From: Enhydrobacter aerosaccus
GTDB taxonomy: Bacteria > Pseudomonadota > Alphaproteobacteria > Reyranellales > Reyranellaceae
Assembly: GCA_903915535.1 (NCBI GenBank)
Contig: CAIWTJ010000123.1
Location: forward strand, 1-44,629
Direction of reading: 5' to 3'
Length of the DNA stretch: 44,629 bases
The stretch's first letter is position 1. Each line of letters opens with the position of its first letter. Position numbers and translations under genes: made by a program. The notes beneath the pieces were generated by a model. It was not told the DNA's origin. It saw nothing but the letters and a program-made list of their open reading frames with translations, and did not search any database. Below, in pieces: positions 7,730 to 18,004 of the stretch.

Positions 7730-8264
7730 CGAACCGGGCGGCCGCGTCGTCGAGCGCGCCGTCATTGACGATCGTCACCAGCCGCCGGTCCGTCACGTCG
7801 TAGGCCTCGCTGCGCTGCAGCCGCTCGGCCGCGGCCTCGGCATCCTCGCGCGCCCTGTCGGCCAGGCGTTGCGCCAGCCGCTCTGGCGGCGCGGTGATAA
7901 GCACCGGGTGGGTGTTGTCATCGACACCGCCCACTTGCTGGAAGTGCTCGCGCGAGCCGCTCACCACCACCGTCAGGCCGGCGCGGCGCCAGGAATAGAC
8001 CTCGCGGCCGATGCCGTACTCGTTGCCGTGCGCCCGCCAGTGGAAGGCGAACAGCCCGTGCGTGCGGCGCAGGCCGAACTCGGTGGGACTGAGCTCGATG
8101 TGGTTTTCGCCCCCGGCCTCGGCAGGCCGCGTGATGTAGCGATGCGCGAAGATCACTGGTGCCTTGTCCGCCAGCAGCATGCGGGCGCGGCCGAGCACCG
8201 AGTCCTTGCCCGCGCCCGAGGGGCCCATGACGTAGACGAGGGGACCGTTCAGCTCAGACAACAC
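7677..8264 (-). CDS. phnN: Ribose 1,5-bisphosphate phosphokinase
   Basis: PhnN phosphorylates ribose 1,5-bisphosphate to PRPP, closing the C-P lyase pathway into nucleotide metabolism. The guanylate-kinase-like P-loop GPSGAGKDS is at residues 14-22, and FAHRYITRPAEAGGENH and FHWRAHGNEYGIG fit the family. There is no ATG at the right place. GTG at complement 8264 is chosen because AAGG sits just before it and it gives 195 residues, the usual size; GTG at 8270 is an alternative. The start lies inside the end of phnM (11-base overlap), and the 3' end overlaps the convergent DUF1045 gene. Confidence 0.88.
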   Translation of the reverse strand: MLSELNGPLVYVMGPSGAGKDSVLGRARMLLADKAPVIFAHRYITRPAEAGGENHIELSPTEFGLRRTHGLFAFHWRAHGNEYGIGREVYSWRRAGLTVVVSGSREHFQQVGGVDDNTHPVLITAPPERLAQRLADRAREDAEAAAERLQRSEAYDVTDRRLVTIVNDGALDDAAARFVSLLATLRFSPDVRRRA

Positions 8265-9395
8265 GTTCACCTTCGCGCCAGACGGAACGCACGATCGGCG
8301 CATCTTCCACGACGCGGACCCGCACCAGATCGGCGCGCCGGTCGGGCGCGATCTCGCCACGGTCGTCGAGGCCCACGGCGCGGGCCGGATTGAACGAAGC
8401 GAAGCGCACGGCCTGGGAGAGCGAGATGCCGGCGCCGGACTGCGGCAGCCTGAAGATGCCTTCCATCAGGCTGGCCGGAACATAGTCCGACGACAGGATC
8501 TCCGCGTTGCCGCCGCGCACGAGGTCGATCGCGGCGATGTTGCCCGAGTGCGAGCCGCCCAGCACGATGTTGGGGGCGCCCACCAGCACGGAGAGACCCG
8601 CCTCGCGCGAGGCTTCGGCGGCTTCCAGGGTGGTCGGGAATTCCGCGATGGTCATGCCGTTCTGCACCGCCTCGCGCACATGCTCGCGCGTCGCATCGTC
8701 GTGGCTCGCGATCGGCAGCGCGCGCGCCTGGGCCCGCGAGACGATCTCGCTCCTGTGCTTGACGGCGTTCTTGGCATGCAGCGCCATCGTGAGGTCGCGA
8801 AAGACGTCGAACTCCTCGTTGGTCATGCCGTATTTCTTGGTGTGGTAGTGGCGCAGCTTTTCCGGATCGACGAACTGGCGCTGGCCGGGCGTATGGTCGT
8901 TGATCGAGATCAGGCCCACGATCGGCAGGTCGATCCAGCGGTCGACCGTGCTGACGGCGTCCTCGGCCACGATCTCGCAACGCAAGTGCAGACGATGCTC
9001 GACGCGCGTCAGGCCGCGTTCGCCAGCGGCGCAGATTGCCTCGATCATGCGCTCCTTGTTCTTCACCCGGTCGGTCTCCCCGCGCACGTCGCCCAAGGCC
9101 AGCGAGTCGAAGACGGTGGTGATGCCTGCCGCGGCGACTTGGGTGTCGTGCGCCATCAGCGCCGGCATGCTCGGCCACTTGACGCCGGGGCGCGGCGCGA
9201 AGTGCTTCTCGAGATTGTCGGTGTGCAGCTCGACCAGGCCGGGCACCAGATAGTCGCCGTCGAGATCGACGGCGCCCGGGGCGTTGGACCGGCCTTCGTC
9301 GACCGAGACGATGCGGCCGTCGCGCACCACCACCGTGCCGTCGAACTCCGCGTCGATCGTGACGACGCGGGCATTGGTGAGGATGGTCTCGGTGT

Positions 9396-9399
<4 letters not shown>
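8254..9399 (-). CDS. phnM: Alpha-D-ribose 1-methylphosphonate 5-triphosphate diphosphatase
   Basis: PhnM is an amidohydrolase-fold enzyme that removes pyrophosphate from the phosphonate-ribose triphosphate, giving the substrate of PhnJ. The 381-residue sequence shows the N-terminal metal-site segment VELHTDNLEKH, GVKWPSMPALMAHD, INDHTPGQRQF and IASHDDATREHV, all recognisable PhnM segments. Its ATG overlaps the phnL stop by four bases and its end overlaps the phnN start, so it sits in a fully coupled stretch. Confidence 0.93.
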
Positions 9400-10094
<695 letters not shown>

Positions 10095-10097
10095 CGG

Positions 10098-10874
10098 CTA
10101 CACCGGCAAAATGGAAGCGACGAGCATCTGCGTGTAGGCGTGCTGCGGATCGTCGAGCACCTGGTCGGTGAGACCCTGCTCGATCACCGCGCCGCCCTGC
10201 ATGACCATCAGGCGATGGGTCAGGAGACGGGCGACGCCGAGATCGTGAGTCACAAGCACCGCCGACAGGTGGAAGCGGTCGACCAGTCCGCGCAAGAGGT
10301 CGAGGATGCGCGCCTGCACCGACACGTCGAGCCCGCCGGTCGGCTCGTCCATGAAGACGAGGCGCGGATTGCTCACGAGATTGCGCGCGATCTGCAGGCG
10401 CTGGCGCATGCCACCAGAGAAAGTTGTCGGCCGATCGTCCAGGCGATCGAGATCGATTTCGACCCGGCCCAGCCACTCCGACGCACTGCCGCGGATCTCG
10501 CCGTAGTGGCGCGCGCCGATCGCCATCAGCCGCTCGCCGATGTTCGCGCCGGCGCTCACGCCCATGCGCAGGCCGTCGCGCGCGTCCTGGTTCACGAAAC
10601 CCCACTCGGTGCGCGCGAGCAGCCGTCGCCGCGCCTCGGAGAGGCGGTGCACGTCAACCGTGCCCATGGAGGCGGTTTCGTAGGAGACCGACCCTGCATC
10701 GGGCTCGAGACGACCGGCCAGGCAGTTGAGAAGCGTGGTCTTGCCGGATCCCGATTCGCCCACGATTCCCAGTACCTCGCCGGGCCACAGGTCGAAGCTC
10801 ACATCATGGCAGGCAACCCGGCCACCAAAGCGCTTGGTGAGCGCACGGACGGAGAGGAGCGGTGTGTCGCTCAT
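10098..10874 (-). CDS. phnK: C-P lyase complex ATP-binding protein PhnK
   Basis: This 258-residue ABC-type ATPase has Walker A GESGSGKTT, the NQDARDGLRMGVSAGANIGERLM segment characteristic of PhnK, signature FSGGMRQRLQIARNL and Walker B LVFMDEP. It binds the PhnJ face of the C-P lyase core. The start at MSDTPLLS was chosen because it overlaps the phnJ stop by four bases; the frame is open 13 codons upstream inside phnJ. Confidence 0.93.
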   Translation of the reverse strand: MSDTPLLSVRALTKRFGGRVACHDVSFDLWPGEVLGIVGESGSGKTTLLNCLAGRLEPDAGSVSYETASMGTVDVHRLSEARRRLLARTEWGFVNQDARDGLRMGVSAGANIGERLMAIGARHYGEIRGSASEWLGRVEIDLDRLDDRPTTFSGGMRQRLQIARNLVSNPRLVFMDEPTGGLDVSVQARILDLLRGLVDRFHLSAVLVTHDLGVARLLTHRLMVMQGGAVIEQGLTDQVLDDPQHAYTQMLVASILPV

Positions 10875-11722
10875 GTCTTCTCCGGCCGATGTTGCTGTTG
10901 GCGTTCCTGGCAATAGTCGGTGTCGGAGCAGACGAACATCCGCTTGCCCGCGTCGTCGACGATCATCTCGTCGAGGAAACTTTCCTTCGAGTCACACAGC
11001 GCACAGCACTCGGTCCAGGTCTCGATCTCGAAAGGATGATCCTCGAAGTCGAGGCTCTTCACCGACGTGTAGGGCGGCACCGCATAGATACGCTTCTCGC
11101 GGCCGGCGCCGTAGAGCTGCAGCGCCGGATTGTTGTCGAGCTTGGGATTGTCGAACTTCGGAATCGGCGAGGGGCTCATCATGTAGCGGCCGTTCACCAG
11201 CACCGGATAATTGTACGTCTTGGCGATGCGGCCGTGGCGCGCGATGCTTTCGTAGAGGCTGACCTGCATCACGCCGTACTCGGTGAGGGCGTGCAGCGTA
11301 CGGGTCTCGGTCTCGCGCGGCTCCAGCATGCGCAGCGGTTCGGGGATCGGCACCTGGAAAACCAGGATCTGGCCGTCCTTCAACGGCGTCTCGGGCACGC
11401 GATGACGCGTCTGGATGACGGTTGCTTCCTCCGTGCGAGTCGTCGTGGCGACATCGGCCACCCGGGCGAAGAAGCGGCGGATCGAGACGGCGTTGGTCGT
11501 ATCGTCGGCGCCCTGGTCGATCACCTTCAGCGTGTCATCCTGGCCGATGATGGCGGCCGTCACCTGGATGCCGCCGGTGCCCCAGCCGTAAGGCAACGGC
11601 ATCTCGCGCCCGCCGAACGGCACCTGATAGCCAGGCACGGCCACGGCCTTCAGGATGGCGCGGCGGATCATCCGCTTGGTCTGCTCGTCGAGGTAGGCGT
11701 AGTTGTAGGCGCCATCGGGCAT
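10871..11722 (-). CDS. phnJ: Alpha-D-ribose 1-methylphosphonate 5-phosphate C-P lyase
   Basis: PhnJ is the radical-SAM enzyme that cuts the carbon-phosphorus bond, releasing an alkane and ribosyl 1,2-cyclic phosphate. All key cysteines are present: Cys240 and Cys243 (in ECCALC), Cys265 and Cys271 (in FVCSDTDYC). They are offset by one from the E. coli cluster ligands 241, 244, 266 and the thiyl cysteine 272. The length of 283 residues is normal and the N-terminal GAYNYAYLDEQTKRMIRR is diagnostic. It lies three bases after phnI and overlaps phnK. Confidence 0.96.
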   Translation of the reverse strand: MPDGAYNYAYLDEQTKRMIRRAILKAVAVPGYQVPFGGREMPLPYGWGTGGIQVTAAIIGQDDTLKVIDQGADDTTNAVSIRRFFARVADVATTTRTEEATVIQTRHRVPETPLKDGQILVFQVPIPEPLRMLEPRETETRTLHALTEYGVMQVSLYESIARHGRIAKTYNYPVLVNGRYMMSPSPIPKFDNPKLDNNPALQLYGAGREKRIYAVPPYTSVKSLDFEDHPFEIETWTECCALCDSKESFLDEMIVDDAGKRMFVCSDTDYCQERQQQHRPEKT

Positions 11723-11725
11723 GGT

Positions 11726-12829
11726 TCACTCCGCCGCCTGATCGAGGACGGTCTGCCGATTCCGCTCCTCGACCTCGGCGCGCAAGGTACGCACGACGAC
11801 GAGTTCGGACTGGAAATCGACGTAATGCGGCAGTTTCAGGTGCTGCACGAAGCCCGAGGCCTCGACGCTGTCGGAATGCGACAGCACGAACTCCTCGTCC
11901 TGTGCAGGCGAGGTCGCATTCTCGGAAAGCTCGCCGGCCCGCAAGGCGCGATCGACCAACGCCATGGCCATCGCCTTGCGCTCGGCGTGACCGAAGGCGA
12001 GACCGTAGCCGCGCGTGAACTGCGGCGGAATGTTGTGGGCGCCCGCGAACTGGTTGACCATGTCGCACTCGGTGACGTCGATCTCCGCGATCTCGATCTC
12101 GAAGCCCAGCTCTTCGGGCGCGAAGGCCACCGGCACCTGGCCGTAGCGGATCTCGCCCACGAACGGATGGTTGTTGCCGTAGCCGCGCTGAGTCGAATAG
12201 CCGAGGGCCAGCAGGAAGCCCTCGTCGCCGCGCGCCAGATTCTGCAGCCGCACCGGGCGGTCGGCCGGCAGGACCAGCGGCGTGCGCGTGATGTCCTGCG
12301 ACGCGTCACCGTCCTGCGCCGGCGGCGGTTCGAGCATGCCCTCGCGTTCGAGGATGTCGCCGACCCGCGGCAAGGCCTGGCCGGCATCGACCGGTGCCGT
12401 CGGCGCTTCGGGACGCTCGCCGGCCGCGGCCAGTGAGAAGTCGAGCAGGCGATGCGTGTAGTCGTAGGTCGGGCCCAGCACCTGTCCGCCCGGCACGTCC
12501 TTGAAGGTCGACGAGATTCGCCGCTCGGCGACCATCTGCGTCGTGTCGAGCGGCTGGGTGTCGCCGAAGCGCGGCAAGGTCGTGCGATAGGCCCGCAGCA
12601 GGAAGATCGCCTCGACCAGGTCGCCGCGCGCCTGCTTGATCGCGAGTGCGGCCAGCGCGCGGTCGTAGCAGGAGCCTTCGGTCATCACGCGATCGACCGC
12701 GAGACCGAGCTGCTGGTCAATCTGCTCGAGCGTCAGCTCCGCCAGGTCGCGCGAACCACGCCGCTTGTCGGCCACCAGGTCGAGCGAGTTGGCGATGGCC
12801 GTCTCTCCGCCTTTCACTGCGACGTACAT
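11726..12829 (-). CDS. phnI: C-P lyase core subunit / nucleosidase PhnI
   Basis: PhnI, with PhnG, H and L, catalyses displacement of adenine from ATP by the phosphonate. The 367-residue sequence starts MYVAVKGGETAIANSL, a PhnI hallmark, and contains EGSCYDRALAALAIKQARGD and the segment CDMVNQFAGAHNIPPQFTRGYGLAFG. A good Shine-Dalgarno (GGGGAGAG) lies in the 15 bases between phnH and this ATG, so unlike most neighbours it can initiate independently. Confidence 0.95.
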   Translation of the reverse strand: MYVAVKGGETAIANSLDLVADKRRGSRDLAELTLEQIDQQLGLAVDRVMTEGSCYDRALAALAIKQARGDLVEAIFLLRAYRTTLPRFGDTQPLDTTQMVAERRISSTFKDVPGGQVLGPTYDYTHRLLDFSLAAAGERPEAPTAPVDAGQALPRVGDILEREGMLEPPPAQDGDASQDITRTPLVLPADRPVRLQNLARGDEGFLLALGYSTQRGYGNNHPFVGEIRYGQVPVAFAPEELGFEIEIAEIDVTECDMVNQFAGAHNIPPQFTRGYGLAFGHAERKAMAMALVDRALRAGELSENATSPAQDEEFVLSHSDSVEASGFVQHLKLPHYVDFQSELVVVRTLRAEVEERNRQTVLDQAAE

Positions 12830-12844
12830 GTCAGCTCTCCCCCA

Positions 12845-13429
12845 TCAACACTGGACGGCGATGCTGCGCGGCAGTGCCAGCAGCTCTGAACCGGCGGCGA
12901 ACACGACGTCGACGCCGCAGGGAAAAAGCGCGCGATTGGCGGCCCACTCCGACCAGAAGGAGTCCGCGAGCCCTGCGATGCCGGCGATTATGCTGCCGTC
13001 GATGCCGGGACCGCGCAGGGTCCGGTTGGGGCCGCCGCGCAGAGCCGGGACCTCGATCACGAGCGTGGCGGAGCGGTCGGGATAGGGATCGCTGCCGATC
13101 GCGAAGCCGTCGAGCATCGGCTGGCGCGCCGGGGTGATGAGGGCAAAGGCCGCCGCCGCGGTGACCGGCGCGATCGGCGCACCGGTATGGAACCGCACAA
13201 AGTCGCGCACCTCCGCGGAATCGAGGTCGGGTGCCAGCCAGAGCGGCGTCTCGCGATCGACCAGAGTCAGGAGGAAGGCGGTCGCGGCTATCGAGAGCGC
13301 GCCGGGCGCTTCGACTTTCGCCGGGATGGCCAGGATCCGCCCCGGGTGGGAAAAAGCATCGAGAACGGCGCGGAAGACACGCTGCGAGTCATGCGAGGAG
13401 TCGTCGAACCCGGCGGCAAGTGCGGTCAT
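12845..13429 (-). CDS. phnH: C-P lyase core subunit PhnH
   Basis: This 194-residue protein matches PhnH: the N-terminal GFDDSSHDSQRVFRAVLDAFSHPGRI is the best family signature, followed by DRETPLWLAPDL and the C-terminal GVDVVFAAGSELLALPRS. PhnH forms part of the PhnGHIJ core; in E. coli it is a homodimer needed for lyase function. Its ATG overlaps the phnG stop by four bases. Confidence 0.93.
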   Translation of the reverse strand: MTALAAGFDDSSHDSQRVFRAVLDAFSHPGRILAIPAKVEAPGALSIAATAFLLTLVDRETPLWLAPDLDSAEVRDFVRFHTGAPIAPVTAAAAFALITPARQPMLDGFAIGSDPYPDRSATLVIEVPALRGGPNRTLRGPGIDGSIIAGIAGLADSFWSEWAANRALFPCGVDVVFAAGSELLALPRSIAVQC

Positions 13430-13899
13430 GTCCCCGCCTCGCGCGCGACCGTGAAGAAGTCGACCTTGGTGGCGGCGGCGCGCGCCCTCACGAGCTGCCG
13501 GCGCCCCTCCGCCTCGTGCGCGAGAGGGGCCACGATCTTGTCCTCGAGAGGCTTTCGCCAGTCGGGTTTTTGGCCCAGGGCGTCGATGGCGGCCACGATC
13601 TCCGCCTGGCGCGGATGGCGGCCACCGACATAGCCGTGGCCGATCTCGCCGCTCTCCAGGCGCACGGCAGCGCGGGTCACGGTCATCTCGCCGGCGCAGA
13701 AAGGCGCGCCGCTGCCGGAGATCCGCCCCTTGACCATCACGAGGCCGATCTCGGGGCGCCTCAATAAAGTGTAGGCCGGGACCGCGCCCACCTCAGCCCA
13801 CAGCGCCTCCAGCCTTCCGGCGGGCGCTTTCGCCAATAGCGAAAGCCACCGTTGGCGCCGTTTCTGTGCGTCGGTGTCGGGAACGATCGATGCTGCCAT
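13426..13899 (-). CDS. phnG: C-P lyase core subunit PhnG
   Basis: This 157-residue protein is the first gene of the leftward C-P lyase arm. The segments RQRWLSLLAKAP, RRPEIGLVMVKGRISGSGAPFCAGEMTVTRA and GYVGGRHPRQAE are characteristic of PhnG. The start at MAASIVP was chosen, with AAAGAG about 8 bases upstream. The frame is open nine codons further, but those have no ribosome site. A good Pho-box match lies about 60 bases upstream, overlapping the end of cobC. No phnF regulator is present. Confidence 0.92.
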   Translation of the reverse strand: MAASIVPDTDAQKRRQRWLSLLAKAPAGRLEALWAEVGAVPAYTLLRRPEIGLVMVKGRISGSGAPFCAGEMTVTRAAVRLESGEIGHGYVGGRHPRQAEIVAAIDALGQKPDWRKPLEDKIVAPLAHEAEGRRQLVRARAAATKVDFFTVAREAGT

Positions 13900-13959
13900 G
13901 GGTACGCTCTTTGAGGAGCGCACCATCGGGAGAGGACGTTACCGATCCGAGGGAATGGC

Positions 13960-13977
13960 GTGAACTTCTTATGACAG
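13960..13977 (-). promoter_or_regulatory. Candidate Pho box of the phnG-N operon
   Basis: On the minus strand the 18 bases read CTGTCATAAGAAGTTCAC. The first 7-mer is a perfect CTGTCAT, the 4-base spacer is AT-rich and the second 7-mer AGTTCAC matches 4 of 7. The site ends about 60 bases before the phnG ATG. Its first nine bases are also the last two sense codons and the TAA stop of cobC. A visual match, not a scored one. Confidence 0.55.
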
Positions 13978-14931
13978 CGCGTTCGCCAGTCGGGAAAACT
14001 CGGCTTCGTTTCCGGGCAATCCGAAACGCACCCACGAAGGCTCGCGCGAGAAGCTGCGGACATGAATGCCGCTTCGACCCAGGGCGTCGACGATCTTCGG
14101 CGCGTCGGGGTGACGGCCCAGCCGGAAAAGCAACGTGCCGCCCAGAATCGTGAAGCCTGCCCGCATCAGCAACCCGTCGAGCCGCTTGCCGTCGGTGGTG
14201 AGGCGCCCCGTGGTCTGCGCGAGCCAGGCGTCGTCCGCCAGCGCCCGTCGTCCGATCTCGATGGCCGGGCCAGGGACGGCCCACGGTCCCAGCTCCTCGC
14301 GCAGCCGGTTCGCGAACGCGCGTTCGGCTATCGCGAAGCCCAGGCGCAGTCCGGCCAGCCCGTAGGTCTTGCCGAAGGAACGCAGGACGATGGCGTTCCC
14401 GCCCACGAAGCTCGCGGAGCGCGGATGGAAGTCGATGAAGGCTTCGTCGACGACCAGCAAGCCGGCCACCGCCTGAAGATCGGAGATCGGCGCGAGCCGT
14501 CCCGTCGGATTGTTGGGATTCACCAGCACCGTCACTTCGGCGCTCGCCGGCAGCCTGTCCACGACCGTCACTTCGTGGCCCTGGCGTCGCCACGAGACTT
14601 CGTGCTCCTCGTAGGTCGGCCCGAGGATGGCGACACGGGACGTCGGGACGAGACGCGGCAAAATCTGGATCAGCGCCTGGGTGCCGGGCGCCGCGACGAT
14701 CGTCTCGGGATCGGCGACGCCGTAACGACTCGCGGCGGCGTCGATCAGCGCCCGCATATCTTCATGCGAGGGAAGCCGCGTCCAGCTTTCGGGCGGCAGC
14801 GGCGGCACCGGATACGGCACCGGGTTGATGCCGGTCGATAGATCGATCCAGGGCAACGGCGCGCCGGGGAACCGTCGGCGCGCGCTTCCCAGGTCACCGC
14901 CGTGTGCGACCGAGTGAGCGACCGGTTTCAC
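13969..14931 (-). CDS. cobC: L-threonine-O-3-phosphate decarboxylase (CobC)
   Basis: This 320-residue PLP enzyme (called CobD in Salmonella) makes (R)-1-amino-2-propanol phosphate for the cobalamin nucleotide loop. It shows WIDLSTGINPVPYPVP, VNPNNPTGR, VDEAFIDF and the PLP lysine K188 in RSFGKTYGLAGLRLGF. No ATG suits; GTG at complement 14931 with AAAGG before it gives the expected N-terminus, which reaches the HGGDL motif quickly. The much longer open frame upstream is antisense to cobD and is not real. The gene is divergent from cobD, with 30 bases between starts. Its final codons carry the Pho box for phnG. Confidence 0.9.
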   Translation of the reverse strand: MKPVAHSVAHGGDLGSARRRFPGAPLPWIDLSTGINPVPYPVPPLPPESWTRLPSHEDMRALIDAAASRYGVADPETIVAAPGTQALIQILPRLVPTSRVAILGPTYEEHEVSWRRQGHEVTVVDRLPASAEVTVLVNPNNPTGRLAPISDLQAVAGLLVVDEAFIDFHPRSASFVGGNAIVLRSFGKTYGLAGLRLGFAIAERAFANRLREELGPWAVPGPAIEIGRRALADDAWLAQTTGRLTTDGKRLDGLLMRAGFTILGGTLLFRLGRHPDAPKIVDALGRSGIHVRSFSREPSWVRFGLPGNEAEFSRLANALS

Positions 14932-14961
14932 GCCTTTGCTCGCCGTGTTAGGCAACGCCAC

Positions 14962-15912
14962 ATGCCGGTTGAACTCGCCCTCATTGCCGTTGTGCTCGAA
15001 GCGATCGTGGGATACCCGGACACGGTCTATCGCGCGATCGGCCACCCCGTGACCTGGCTCGGGCGGCTCATAGCATGGTGCGATGCCATGTGGAATTCGC
15101 CCGACCAGTCGGCGGAGGAACGTCGCCTGTGGGGCGTGGTCACCCTCGCGTTGCTGGTCGTGCTGTCGTTTCTTGTGGGCCGCATCCTCGAACAGCTGCT
15201 GCCGATGGTCCTGTGTGCTGTCCTCGCCAGCAGCCTGCTCGCGCAACGTAGTCTTTATCGTCATGTCGCCGATGTGGCTGACGCACTTGAAACGGGCGGG
15301 CTGGGCGCTGGCCGTCGCGCCGTCTCGATGATCGTCGGTCGCGATCCGGAGCAGCTCGACGAGGCGGGGGTCGGGCGCGCGGCGATCGAAAGCCTCGCCG
15401 AGAATTTTTCCGACGGCATCGTGGCGCCCCTGTTCTGGCTCGCCGTCCTCGGTCTGCCGGGCGGCATCGCCTACAAGGCCGTCAACACCGCCGACAGCAT
15501 GATCGGCCACAAGTCGGACAAGTATCTCGCCTTCGGCTGGGCCTCCGCGCGTTTCGACGATCTGGTGAATCTCCCGGCGTCGCGTCTTGCTGCCCTGTGG
15601 TTGATCTCGGCCGCGGGCTTCGTTCCTGGCGGCTCGCCGCAGCGTGCGTGGGACACGGTGCGCCGCGATGCACGATTCCATCGCTCCCCCAACGCGGGGT
15701 GGCCGGAAGCCGCGATGGCTGGTGCGCTCGGCCTCAAGCTCAACGGACCGCGCATCTACGATGGCGAGATCGTGGACGATCCTTACATGGGCAATGGCCG
15801 CAGCGAGGCGACGGTTGCCGACATCCGGTCGGCGCTGAAGCTCTATCGTATCGCGTGCGGCCTGCAGATGGCGATGCTGGCGATCTTCGTGGTGCTCAGC
15901 CTGCCGACGTGA
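14962..15912 (+). CDS. cobD: Adenosylcobinamide-phosphate synthase (CobD/CbiB)
   Basis: This 316-residue membrane protein attaches the aminopropanol arm to adenosylcobyric acid. The first ATG that fits is [19 protein letters not shown]. Family segments include [28 protein letters not shown] and [14 protein letters not shown], with [16 protein letters not shown] near the centre. Several hydrophobic helices are evident at the N-terminus, middle and C-terminus. Its product partner CobC is divergent next door. The 3' end overlaps the convergent cobQ by 17 bases. Confidence 0.93.
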   Translation: MPVELALIAVVLEAIVGYPDTVYRAIGHPVTWLGRLIAWCDAMWNSPDQSAEERRLWGVVTLALLVVLSFLVGRILEQLLPMVLCAVLASSLLAQRSLYRHVADVADALETGGLGAGRRAVSMIVGRDPEQLDEAGVGRAAIESLAENFSDGIVAPLFWLAVLGLPGGIAYKAVNTADSMIGHKSDKYLAFGWASARFDDLVNLPASRLAALWLISAAGFVPGGSPQRAWDTVRRDARFHRSPNAGWPEAAMAGALGLKLNGPRIYDGEIVDDPYMGNGRSEATVADIRSALKLYRIACGLQMAMLAIFVVLSLPT

Positions 15913-17365
15913 TCGAAGGCGCGCGCGCGAGCGCCAGCAGCGCGTCGCAATCGATATGCTCTTCTAGATGGTCGGCCAGCAGATCGAGGGTTGCTTCGAC
16001 TTCGGTTTCATAAGAAAGCGTCGAGGTTGGTGCCCCGATCTTCTCCAGCCAATGGCGGCGCTGGCGATCGTCGGTCAGCAGGCCGTGGATGTAGCAGCCG
16101 GCGATACGGCCGGAGTGGCTCACCATGCCGTCGGGCTTGCCTGTAGCGAGTCGCAACAGGGGCCGCGTGGCGCCCGTCGTGCGGCCAATGTGGATCTCGT
16201 AGCCCTTGAACGGCACGTTGCCGGCAATCGTCTCGCCCATGGCTTCGACGAGGACCTTGTCGCCGCCCAGCGTCGTCTCGATCTCGAGCAGGCCCAGGCC
16301 TTCGACCGACGAAGGCGGCCCCTCGATGCCGTCGAAGTCCGCGACCTTGCGGCCGAGCATCTGGTAGCCGCCGCAGATGCCCAGCACATGGCCGCCACGC
16401 CGAACATGGGCCTGCAGGTCGATGTCCCAGCCGGCGTCGCGCAGCGAGGCTAAATCGGCGATCGTGGCCTTGGAGCCGGGCAGGATGACGAGCGCACAAT
16501 CGCCGGGGATGGGCTCGCCCGGGCGGACGAAGATCAAATCCACGCCGGGTTCGAGCTTCAGCGGGTCGAAGTCGTCGAAGTTGGCGATGCGCGGATAGGC
16601 CAGCACGGCGATCTTCACGGTTCCGCCGGTGCGCGCCGTCGGCAGTCCCAGCGCATCCTCGGGCGGCAGCTTGTAGGCCGCGTCGAAGAAGGGCACGAGG
16701 CCGAGCGATTTCCAGCCGGTCTGGTGGGCGATCATCTTCATGCCGTCGTCGAATAATGACGGATCGCCACGAAAGCGATTGACGATGAAGCCTGCGATCA
16801 TCTTGGCGTCTTCGGGCTCGATGACGGCTTTCGTGCCGACCAGGCTTGCGATCACGCCGCCGCGGTCGATGTCGCCCAGCAGGACGACAGGCACATCGGC
16901 GGCGCGCGCAAACCCCATGTTGGCGATGTCCGACGCGCGCAGGTTCACTTCGGAGGCGGAGCCCGCACCTTCGACCAGGACGAGGTCTGCCTGCGCGACG
17001 AGCTTTCCAAAACTCTCCAACACGGCGTCCAGCAGCCTGGGCTTCATCGACTGGTACTCGCGCGCCTTGGCGGTACCCACGACCTTGCCTTGCACGATAA
17101 CCTGCGAGCCGGTCTCGCTCTGGGGTTTCAACAGCACCGGATTCATGTGAACGCTGGGCAAGGTCTTCGCTGCGCGCGCCTGCAGTGCCTGCGCCCGGCC
17201 GATTTCGCCGCCGTCGGCGGTGACGGCCGCGTTGTTCGACATGTTCTGTGGCTTGAAGGGGCGCACCTTGAGGCCGCGCCGCGTGAAGGCCCGCGCGAGG
17301 CCCGCCACGATCAACGACTTGCCGACATCCGAACCCGTGCCCTGGATCATGATCGCTCGCGCCAT
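15896..17365 (-). CDS. cobQ: Adenosylcobyric acid synthase (glutamine-hydrolysing)
   Basis: This 489-residue amidotransferase amidates four side chains of adenosylcobyrinic a,c-diamide. The N-terminal ATP-binding domain has GTGSDVGKS at 9-17 and [14 protein letters not shown]. The C-terminal type-1 glutaminase domain has the nucleophile Cys331 in [10 protein letters not shown] and a late His in GCYIHGLL. The ATG at complement 17365 gives the canonical start [15 protein letters not shown]; the frame extends upstream into cobO, where it is not coding. It lies two bases after the cobO stop, so cobO-cobQ is a minus-strand pair. Confidence 0.95.
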   Translation of the reverse strand: MARAIMIQGTGSDVGKSLIVAGLARAFTRRGLKVRPFKPQNMSNNAAVTADGGEIGRAQALQARAAKTLPSVHMNPVLLKPQSETGSQVIVQGKVVGTAKAREYQSMKPRLLDAVLESFGKLVAQADLVLVEGAGSASEVNLRASDIANMGFARAADVPVVLLGDIDRGGVIASLVGTKAVIEPEDAKMIAGFIVNRFRGDPSLFDDGMKMIAHQTGWKSLGLVPFFDAAYKLPPEDALGLPTARTGGTVKIAVLAYPRIANFDDFDPLKLEPGVDLIFVRPGEPIPGDCALVILPGSKATIADLASLRDAGWDIDLQAHVRRGGHVLGICGGYQMLGRKVADFDGIEGPPSSVEGLGLLEIETTLGGDKVLVEAMGETIAGNVPFKGYEIHIGRTTGATRPLLRLATGKPDGMVSHSGRIAGCYIHGLLTDDRQRRHWLEKIGAPTSTLSYETEVEATLDLLADHLEEHIDCDALLALARAPSITSAG

Positions 17366-17367
17366 GA

Positions 17368-17979
17368 TCAGAACTCGATTCCCTCCTGCGCCTTCACGCC
17401 CGCCGCGAAGTGATGCTTCACCGGCGTCATCTCGGTCACGAGATCGGCCGCGTCGAGCATTTCCTGCTTGGCGTTGCGACCGGTGACCACGATGTGCTGA
17501 TCGTGCCGCCGCGCCTTCAACGCGGCGACGATCTTGCCGATGTCGAGATGATCGTAACGGAGCGCGATGTTGAGTTCGTCGAGCACGATGAAGCGGATCG
17601 CGGGATCGGCCATCAGCCGCTCGGTCGCCGCCCACGCCTTCTCGGCGGCGGCGACATCGCGCGCGCGATCCTGCGTCTCCCAGGTGAAGCCTTCACCCAG
17701 CGTGTGCCACTGGACCTGATCGCCAAATTTCTGGGCCGCCGTGCGTTCGCCGGATTGCCAGGCGCCTTTGCCGAACTGCACGACGCCACAGCGGAAGCCG
17801 CGACCCAGCGCCCGCATCATCAGCCCGAAGGCCGCCGTCGACTTGCCCTTGCCCTTGCCGGTGTGGACGATCAGCAGGCCTTTTTCGATGGTCTTGGCCG
17901 CGACCTCCTTGTCCTGGATGGCCTTGCGGTTGGCCATTTTGGCCTTGTGCCGTGCGTCGTCGTCGCTTGCCGTGGTCAT
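17368..17979 (-). CDS. cobO: Cob(I)alamin / corrinoid adenosyltransferase (CobO/BtuR type)
   Basis: This 203-residue enzyme transfers adenosyl from ATP to the reduced cobalt. It has the CobA/BtuR-type P-loop [14 protein letters not shown] (39-52), VVQFGKGAW, and [16 protein letters not shown]. Start MTTASDDD is chosen; the frame is open 40 codons further upstream, but that part is antisense to the riboswitch. It begins about 60 bases from the start of the plus-strand riboswitch transcript, so the two promoters lie back to back. No riboswitch is seen on this strand. Confidence 0.93.
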   Translation of the reverse strand: MTTASDDDARHKAKMANRKAIQDKEVAAKTIEKGLLIVHTGKGKGKSTAAFGLMMRALGRGFRCGVVQFGKGAWQSGERTAAQKFGDQVQWHTLGEGFTWETQDRARDVAAAEKAWAATERLMADPAIRFIVLDELNIALRYDHLDIGKIVAALKARRHDQHIVVTGRNAKQEMLDAADLVTEMTPVKHHFAAGVKAQEGIEF

Positions 17980-18004
17980 GCCGGCACAATGGTCGGCAAA
18001 GCCC

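Noticed and set aside
14932..15681. N-terminal extension of cobC to 570 codons
   Set aside because: Antisense to cobD, no similarity to aminotransferases, and a GTG with Shine-Dalgarno exists at 14931.
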